A DNA stretch of 64,000 bases from Tanypteryx hageni (Eukaryota; Arthropoda; Insecta; Odonata; Petaluridae). The stretch is taken from assembly GCA_028673005.1 (NCBI GenBank), contig CM054114.1:18847137-18911136 (forward strand), written 5' to 3'. Of this stretch, positions 56,400-64,000 are shown piece after piece. The first letter of the stretch is position 1. The number at the start of each line of letters is the position of its first letter. The position numbers were made by a program, and so were the translations under genes. The notes beneath the pieces are model-generated. The model made no database searches, was not told the DNA's origin, and saw nothing but the letters and a program-made list of their open reading frames with translations.

Positions 56400-56760
56400 A
56401 TCACTCCTTTGTGTGTATTACCTTTCCGTTTCCTCTATTCCTACTTCCTCTATTATATGTAGAATACTCCATCTGTTTCCTCCCACTCTGATTGCCCTCG
56501 TCCATCTTTCCTATCTCAACTCCCTTTACCTTTTTTTTCTTTTTTTCCCTTTTCCCCTTTTATATCTTTCTCCTCTTTCCTCTCTGAGAGTTTACTTTCC
56601 TTCCCACCTTCTTATCCCTCTATTTCCCTATCCACCCCCCAACCATCCCCAAACCTTTGCTCCACATTCTCCCCTTCTCTATATCTCTCTCTTTCTTTCT
56701 TCATTTCGTAATCGTGACCGGAATCTCGTGGAAATATTTTCCTCCGCTTCAGACAAACGC
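56400..56760. repeat. Pyrimidine-rich low-complexity block
   Basis: TTTTCCC and CTCTTTCC-rich on the plus strand, like 50260-50640 and 53180-53660. Confidence 0.8.
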
Positions 56761-59700
56761 CCCATGAGGCCTCGCCGAGCAGTTCTCTCCCAGACAACCC
56801 CTTCTCCATTTACTCTTCTCCAGCGATACGCCCCGCACCTTCTTCGATCGACGAGAAATGCGTATTCCTTCTCGATCGGACCTTGCCTTTTTTCATGCGA
56901 TGCTCGTTTGATTCGTCAATTTTTTCTACCCACCTCTATTTTTTCATGGAAACGAGTATTAAGAATCATTGCCGACAAGTATTTCTTTCTATATATACGT
57001 AAATTTATGTACATGTATTTGTATAGGTTGTGTGTATATATACATATATACTCATTATTTTGAACAGATTCCTTACTCTGGCACGCTGAGCGACATCTTT
57101 TGCGGGATATAGCAGAAAAACACCCCATTCCCCACGTTAACTGGGAAATGGGGTTGAAACCTCAAGGAGGTTGGCGTGGTTTTGAGTCATCTTCCCGTCT
57201 CTTTGCCTCGTTAGCAAGTTTCGCATAAGCGGGAATTTTGGTATGTGAATCGTGGGTTTTCTCGACAAACACAAAATGACGGAGATAAAATATATAAAAG
57301 TTATATCTTTACGAGTTTTATTTTCTCCGGGCGATTCTACTGAAAAGTCGTCTATTTTTTTAAATCAGCTAAGATATATTTAATAAAGTAACATTTTATT
57401 CATAAATAGATAGAGTTTTTCACTCTTAATACTGAAGTATTAGGTTTTGTAAATGGTTCCGCGGTCTTCGAAATTTACCTTCAGGTTGATATCGGTTACA
57501 CTTGACAATGAGTTAACTGATAGGAATGACGTTATAACTGTTATAATGTGACCAGTTATTAAGAATAATTAGTGTTCTGTCCATAGAGAGAATGTGAATG
57601 TGAAAGCGGGTTCTCCACGCACATTCCCCGAATCCTTCAATCATCGGTAAATCTCTTTTCTTTCAAATCGCCTCTAATCCTTTCCTTCTCCCTTCTCTTT
57701 TTCCTTCAAGTGTTCCTCATCATGGGGTCTCTTCAGAGGTAGCACCCGAACCCTTTTGCCTTCCCCTTTGCTTCTCATTTGTATTATTGATCTCTTCTTT
57801 CCTATTCTTCTTGTCGCTTAATTTTTTTCCTTAATCGCCCAGTTTTGCTCTTTAATGTCTTTATGTTTTCGTTATGTCTGGCCTCGCGTTCGTCCGTGTT
57901 GGCAATATCTCTGGAAGGCGAAGTTTCATGATAGATTGGTTTATAAGAGAGCTAAAAATAGTTAATACGTGGTGGATCTAGGACAAGTGACTGGGAGTAA
58001 TCGGTGTTTACAGTTTAACTTTTTTAATAATGCGAGAAGAATTCACGGTAGAAAGAAAAGAGATTTTTTGCAGGGAAGCGTCTAAGGGTGAAAGATTGTT
58101 GTAACGGATAGCGCATCGGATTTCAAAACTCAAGTTTCGGGGACACAGTATCACTTATTGAAGATAGTTTTTGCGAAAAAAACATCTAATGTAATTTGTT
58201 ATGCAGTTCTTCCCTCGCTTGCATTTTAAGCATTCTCCTTCATGCCTAGATTTTGAAGATTTTAAACTAAATTGTTTAACGCCAAATATTCTGTCAAATG
58301 CTAAATTTCAACTACAAAAAGACTTAGTCGAAGCTACTTCTTTTTATTGTGAATACCTATATGATTAGGCATCTTAATGTGAAATGAGATTAAAAATGGA
58401 AACACTTTAAGTTTGGTGATGTTTCTCGTTATTTCAAAAGTCATCACCACTAGAATTCTATGCCTTCGAGAGTGCATCTTTACAGGTCTCAGAGTAACAT
58501 CTGCGCTTAACTGGTAAGAGAAAAATTCAAAGGAGCAACCCGAATGACAAGTATCGTATAATATTAACTTCCCCGTACGACCGCCGAAGCAGAATTATTG
58601 ACCTACACCTTCTCCTTCGTCGCATCCAAAATGGAAACTTGCTTGTCCAATAACCCAACTCTCTGCTTGAGTATACCATGATAGATTTTCTCAATTTCCT
58701 CAAATCCATTCTCTCTCTCTCTCTTTTGGTATAATACATGAAAGCTAAAATATTTTTTCATGGTGGAATTAAATTATGTATATTTATTTAAAAAACGAAT
58801 ACTTTTAAGAGAAGTAAAATTTGTACTAGTTGTCGCCCGTCGATAAATCGACTGGTTGGTTCCATTAAATATTAGACGCTGTGGGAAATAACGTGACGCT
58901 CTTAGTGAACATTAGTAGAAGGAAATAAACCTTGCAATTGCCATTACGTCGAGCAGAGCTTAGCCGGTCACAAAAACCTCAATATCTCGCCAACGGTATC
59001 ACAGATTTCAATTTTACCATTCTCCTACAAATCTACAGGTCAAGACGTTTAATTTGATGCGTCACACGTTAAAAGTCTCATTTTTACGCTATTAATATAT
59101 ATATTATTTCCACACAGACGTATAAAAACTATATGTTTCAATAAATGATGGATATCTATGGTTCCTAATGATGAGTTTCACAAGGTGAAGACCACTTCGC
59201 TGGATTTTTAGCGTTTTTTAAATCCACTAATGTAATCGTTGTCAGTCAGTGCATCCGTAACACTTCCATGTCCGGTGAACTACCTCTACTCCGTTCAAAT
59301 TAGAGCAGCCAAATTTTGAGTTTTGAGGGATTGTTCATAATTTCTTCTTGCGGTTGTAATTTGGAAACTCCAGGAGCAGCCTAAGGGGTGTAGGGGGGTG
59401 GCACAAGGAACAATATAACATGAAATTAGTAAATTACTTCTACACGGTTAAAGTCAGAGATAGAGAATTTTCGGGGTATTTTCGATTGGTAACAGTCATA
59501 AAGTCATTTGGGGCCCGACCGTTTGACTTTTAGCATGATTTCAAAAATCCATTATTAACTATCTATACGGGTCAGTTACTGCAGTGTATATTAATTTTGT
59601 TTGGTTTGTTGCTGAAATAAAAGCGAATCGTTAAAATGTTCAATTTTCGTTCTAATATAATAATAATATCACAACTACTTAATTGCGATGAGATATGTTT

Positions 59701-60598
59701 AAAATTAATCTTGATTATAACGTATGTACCTATATTTTTACTTTTACTATCAGTGCATAAACAACAGGACACATCAGAAAATCCTATTTTTTTAAATTAT
59801 GTAGAAATTTTTGTTTACGAACTTGCTTAAAAAATTTTCATTTGAGTTGAAAACTACATCAGATTTTCGGGTAATCCGCTGTATATTCGATTGCTGCGTT
59901 CTCAGATTTCTTTCGAAGCGTATCAGGCTCGAAATGATTTTATATTATTTTTATATTAACAAGACGCGTGAAAATGTGCGCTGCTGCGCATTGCTTTCCT
60001 TCAGTACTGGCATAAAAGTCTGATTATCCATGTTCTAAGTTTGTAATCCAGGCAAACATGATAAAAAATAGATTGTATATTTAATATAAATAGAGTTAGC
60101 TATAAATATTTAACTCGGTCGGAAAAGGATATCTTAAGAGGATGTTTTATATGTGAGCAACTTTAATAAGAGCCATATTTCTCTCGATCTCATTCCTCAA
60201 CAAAGATTGTTGAACGAGAATTTTGAACCGTCGAACGTATCGGTAGAAGTTAACTGCATCCCGAGAATAAAGCGAAGATGTTTATCGTCTATTTAAAAGA
60301 TCGGATCCCTCTTCATGGAGATCTTCATTCGACGCCAAACTCTAATGCCCTTATACGAGCCGAAGCGGTCGATGTCGCTTCGTTTTTTTTTCATTCTCCG
60401 GTAGATGTCGGTGAAAAGAAGTAAGGTTTTTTTTCGCTTCACATTGCTTTAAAATTTAAATTTAAAAAACACAGGGTGAATATAATCCGCGAATCTCGTT
60501 AATGGTTTTCTACGTAATTTGAATGATCAGATAGTGCGCTAGACGACGATTTAGTCGATATCGGGAAATTTTAGATGCACAGCGGAGTATTCTCCGCC
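56761..60598. other. Long non-coding stretch
   Basis: No gene. Contains a small hairpin (CCCCATTCCCC...GGGAAATGGGG, 57123-57153), another pyrimidine-rich piece (57640-57850) and a short (CT)n at 58712-58727. Confidence 0.45.
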
Positions 60599-60652
60599 AA
60601 ACCTGGCCAAAAGTATTTTTTTAACTTTCAGGTATCGCTTTATTAACCATTT

Positions 60653-61449
60653 GGCGGCGAGATACCTTCAAAAGGCCACAGAAAAACTCCTCCAGTGGTA
60701 CACCGCCTGGAGAGTAGAGATAAACCCGGCGAAGACGCAGACCATTCTCTTCTCTCGGGGCTCTCGGACGGAACCAGATCCCATCTTGGTCGACTACACG
60801 GAGGCTGAGTGGATAGAGGAGGTCTCCTACTTGGGGGTCACCCCCGACCGACGGCTGTCATTCCCACTCTACGAAGATGGCTTACAAGGCGATTACGCTG
60901 CGAATCCGGCTATCCCCAATTTTGAAGTCTCCTTACATCTCTCTTCGTAGGAAAGTCCACATCTACAGGGCGATCATATTCCCGGCTTTCACGCATGCCT
61001 CTGCGGCGTGGTTCGGTTTCCTCAACAAAACATCACTCGAGCGGCTGGCAAAGTCAGAACGTAGTGTCCTTCGCTCGATAGTACAACTCGGTTGGAATAC
61101 CTCTAATGAAGTCCTCCACATCCTAACGGACACCACCCCCATGGAGGAGAGGATCCGGAACTCAGCGCGGAACTTCTACCGTGTACTACAAACCAAGGCA
61201 CCTAGACTTCTGCAAGAGCTAGGAGAGACAGTCACCCGTCCATGGGATACCTTTAAGCGCCCGCGCGCCTCCACTGGACTGGAAGAGGATCAACTCCCTC
61301 CGAAACGGAGCCACTGAACATCGAAGCTGAAGGACAGCTTCTCCCAAGAAGGGACATAGCCGGATGAAGAACTGTGTCCACCACAGAAAGTCGTTACGAC
61401 AGTAAATGTGGTACCTGGCCTTCTATTGAGAAGGGATAATACACATCTA
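60653..61449 (+). pseudogene. Jockey-type LINE fragment (RT C-terminal region), 5'-truncated
   Basis: A 797-bp insertion flanked by a 12-bp duplication TATTAACCATTT (60641-60652 and 61450-61461). It encodes AARYLQKATEKLLQWYTAWRV, NPAKTQTILFS and YLGVTPDRRLSF in one frame, then, after a frameshift near 60875, KAITLRIRLSPIL, RKVHIYRAIIFPAFTHASAAW and NSARNFYRVL in another, ending at 61315-61317. These are the thumb and connection blocks of Jockey RTs. The tail reads GGGATAATACACATCTA. GC-rich compared with its host. Confidence 0.85.
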
Positions 61450-62178
61450 TATTAACCATTTATTGTCAGAACGGATTACATAACCATAAGAGTGCCGTTA
61501 ATCACGCGCTGGTAGCGAGACTACCTGTACAACTATGCCAGTCTGAACTTGATTGTTTTCTGTGGCGCACGTGTTCTCTTGAAATCAATGTATTTTTTCC
61601 TAAGTGTTTTTGTTCTTTTTTATGCATACCTGTTATTTCCTGAAACTGTGATAAAATGGATCAACAGCCTGAAGGTATGTTATATAATTAAGTATATTAA
61701 ATTCTTTAATTTCTTTGTTAACTTGGTAATTTCAACTTTTTTCTTTAAGCCTAGTAAAATTAACGAAAAATCCTCCATAACTAAAATTTATTGAGGCTTT
61801 TAGTAAACTTCCGGGAATTACCCAGCTTAAAATCATGTTACATTATGTGAAGCAGTTAATCTACTACTAGTAGTTTACTAGACTTTTGGAACATTTTGCG
61901 TATATTTGTGCCTTTTGAAAAAATGCTTTTTCTTCTTAAGCAGTAGCATTCCATTTTTCTGTTACCTGAAAACTCCTTATTCGCTTACGAATAGAAGGTT
62001 ATGTATCGGCTCTAAAGAATGTCATTTTTTGGCAGGGCCGCGCGTTCAACATATGGTCATACCAAGAAGAGCCTACAAGAAAGTCCATAATGAAAATTTA
62101 GGGATCAATGTGACCATTTGAAGAATCGCATAATGGAGATGTCGCACTGTCCTAAAGTCTCTTCTGCAAATACAGTGC

Positions 62179-62367
62179 ATGTGTTATCCCGTTTCACTTC
62201 CGAGTTTCGTGTTGAGTGGCAGTAGTGTCAACGAAAATATGAAAGGTTTATTATTAGGTAATAACAATGACTGGTTTAAAACAGATATTACTATTCCAAT
62301 ACACGCTGTGTATTCAGATAAGAGCTTCGGTCGCCCATCTGAAGAAATTCGTGAAAACAGTGAGTGA
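62179..62367 (+). pseudogene. Possible transposase fragment in the fold-back spacer
   Basis: The open frame includes NNNDWFKTDITIPIHAVYSDKSFGRPSEEIRENSE. The GRPS...F/I..SSE-type pattern occurs near the N-terminus of Transib transposases (compare RPGIEFTSCSE in the relic at 17300). The start is unknown and no catalytic region follows. It may be the only coding trace of the fold-back element. Confidence 0.3.
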
Positions 62368-63069
62368 TCTAAACTTAGCAAAACGGAAAGGATGTTAAAT
62401 AGTGCTCTCCTTGGTATGACCATATGTTGATCGCGCGACCATGCCAAAAAATGACATTCTTTAGAGCCGATACATAAACTTCTTATTCATAAGCGAATAA
62501 GGAGTTTTCAGGTAACAGAAAAATGGAATGCTACTGCTCAAGAAGAAATAGCATTTTTTCAAAAGGTTCAAATATGCGCAAAGTGTTTCAACAGTCTAGT
62601 ATACTACTAGTAGTAGATTAACTGCTTCACATAATGTAATATGATTTTAAACCGGGTAATTCCCGGAAGTTTACGAAAAGCCTCAATAAATTTCAGTTAT
62701 GGAAGGTTTTTTGTTAATTTTATTAGGCGTTGAGAAAAAGGTTGAAACTACAAAGTTAACAAAGAAATTAAAGAATTTAATATACTTAATTATATATAAT
62801 ACCTCCAGGTTGTTGATCCATTTTATCACAGTATCAGGAAATAACAGGTATGCATAAAGAAGAACAAAAAACTTAGGTAAAAATACATTGATTTCAAGAG
62901 AACACGTGCACCACAGAAAACAATCAAGTTCAGACTGGCATAGTTGTACAGGTAGTCTCGCTACCAGCGCGTGATTAACGTGATTAATAATGGTTATGTA
63001 ATCCGTTCTGACAATAAATGGTTAATAAAGCGATACCTGAAAGCTAAAAAAATTCTTTTGGCCAGGTTT

Positions 63070-63622
63070 TGCCGAGGATATCCCATTGTGGGATGACTTC
63101 TTGGTATAATTTATCGCGTGGACGCTCCTCGAATTCGTTTGGTACGCATGGGGAATATTAAGCACCCGCGAAGCAAAGGAGGTCGAAATTGGAAAGTCGT
63201 GATTTTTTCGCTCTTTGCGATCGCCCGGGAGGAACATCGAATCGCACAAAGAAATAGATTTATTTATTTTGGTTTCCGTCAATCATGGCGACTGAGTTGT
63301 GATAACGTTTAAATTGATTTTTCGGTTGGTTATTTTAAGTTATGGAAAACACATTATTTATTGCCACAAATATATTTTGTCATTATCGAAGGAAAGGCAT
63401 ATATTTTATGTAAACGCAGCACATCGCCTTCTATAATTCAGAATTCAATGTTTCGCGTAGAATAGGAGCATATAAAATCCGAAACTATAGTTGATATAAA
63501 AAACACAGATAAATAATATTAAGTTAAAGACTTGGAATAGCAACAGTTCCAAGCAAAGGAGCATTTAAATGACGCTATATGAATGAAAATTAATAATCTT
63601 CATTTCTGAGACATCGCAACAC
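63070..63622. other. Non-coding stretch
   Basis: No gene supported. Confidence 0.45.
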
Positions 63623-63635
63623 ATTCCTTAATGTT

Positions 63636-63907
63636 GGTTGAACACTCATATAAACACTTATGTCTAGTTGAATTAAGATAAATTGAGAACTCCTTCAGCC
63701 ATAAAATTAACTTAAAGTTACCTAATGCATTTCGCCCACTAAGTGGGCATCTTCTGGGGGTATGTTGCTTACGACAGTGACTGCCTGCAGTTGACTTTGG
63801 TTACTGTCGTAAGCAAGATACCCCCTGAAGATGCTCACTTAGTGGGCGAAATGCATTGGGTAACTTTAAGTTAATTTTATGGCTGAAGGAGTTCTCAATA
63901 TATCTAT
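63636..63907 (+). mobile_element. Penelope-like fold-back insertion 2 with hammerhead-like cores
   Basis: Flanked by a perfect 13-bp duplication ATTCCTTAATGTT (63623-63635 and 63908-63920). After 40 unique bases comes a left arm (63676-about 63780) mirrored to 63905, with a loop of about 18 nt around TGCCTGCAG. Each arm contains the CTGAAGA/AGAAGA, GCYCAC-TTA-GTGGGC, GAAA, TGCATT core (right arm intact, left arm with CAGAAGA). The arm end GGCTGAAGGAGTTCTC is shared in diverged form with insertion 1. Confidence 0.78.
63821..63861 (+). ncRNA. Hammerhead-ribozyme-like motif, copy 2
   Basis: CCCC preceding CTGAAGA (63825-63831) can pair with GGG after TGCATT. Helix II is GCTCAC/GTGGGC (one G-U pair) with a TTA loop; GAAA is at 63848-63851. 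As in copy 1 there is an extra U between CUGAAGA and helix II. Confidence 0.45.
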
Positions 63908-63920
63908 ATTCCTTAATGTT

Positions 63921-64000
63921 TAAATTTTTTATCGGATGAAATGACTTAAGTATAATTTAATATAATATTCGCGTGAATTTAATAATCTATCTTATATATA
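63921..64000. other. Non-coding end of window
   Basis: AT-rich, no feature seen. Confidence 0.5.

Larger units (their letters stand above)
60599..63069. mobile_element. Fold-back element with about 666-bp inverted repeats, split by a Jockey LINE
   Basis: The outer ends AAACCTGGCCAAAAG are mirrored at 63055-63069. The left arm (60599-60640, then 61450-62072) mirrors the right arm (62404-63069) at high identity: the blocks with CTACTACTAGTAGT, TTCCGGGAATTACCC, GACATTCTTTAGAGCC and CATATGGTCATACCAAG occur in inverted order. A 331-bp single-copy spacer (62073-62403) lies between the arms. Outer target duplication was not identified, so the superfamily is open. Confidence 0.82.

Noticed and set aside
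56413..57063. 216-codon open frame
   Set aside because: Begins in pyrimidine-rich sequence, ends in unrelated AT-rich sequence, no domain.

Overview
This window is AT-rich eukaryotic DNA with no recognisable host gene. The transposon set (RTE, CR1/L2-like and Jockey LINEs, Penelope-like fold-backs, hAT, Tigger/pogo, a DUF4817-type mariner-like element, Transib, a tRNA-headed SINE) points to an arthropod, most likely an insect with a large repeat-rich genome. That assignment is inference from element content; there is no marker gene to confirm it. No rRNA, tRNA gene, CRISPR, bacterial operon or viral gene was seen.

Layout. 0-3.1 kb: hAT transposase remnant, a dispersed repeat, a TA microsatellite and hAT-type MITEs. 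3.1-10.6 kb: a minus-strand RTE retrotransposon split by a complete, same-strand CR1/L2-type LINE (3850-7999) with both ORFs open, including an ORF1 with an SGNH/esterase domain. 10.6-25.7 kb: mostly non-coding, with several copies of a roughly 0.7 kb dispersed repeat (R1), two pieces of a Transib (RAG1-like) transposase, an 89-nt palindrome, local tandem duplications and a tRNA-derived SINE. 25.7-30.4 kb: two RTE copies joined head to head; the plus-strand copy is split by a minus-strand LINE, which itself carries a Penelope-like fold-back insertion. 30.4-37.7 kb: small repeats, R1, an RTE-like relic broken by a hAT MITE, an array of hAT-end-like units, and a Tigger element abutting a mariner-like element. 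39-42.4 kb: a LINE 3' end, a direct repeat pair and a fourth RTE copy. 43.3-48.3 kb: a hAT element with a perfect 8-bp target duplication containing a palindromic insertion and one of two copies of a B-box repeat (R2). 50-57.8 kb: pyrimidine-rich blocks, a 16-bp minisatellite and a MITE with an RFX X-box-like palindrome. 60.6-63.1 kb: a fold-back element with about 666-bp inverted repeats, split by a Jockey LINE. 63.6-63.9 kb: a second Penelope-like fold-back.

The most interesting signals are RNA-like structures within mobile elements. Two fold-back insertions with 12-13 bp target duplications carry a hammerhead-ribozyme-like core (CUGANGA, 6-bp helix, GAAA, self-complementary AUGCAU), and three degraded relatives are scattered in the window. 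Four RTE copies keep a small hairpin just before their 3' tails, three of them with a UNCG-type tetraloop. The nesting order gives a relative insertion history: RTE before LINE before fold-back.
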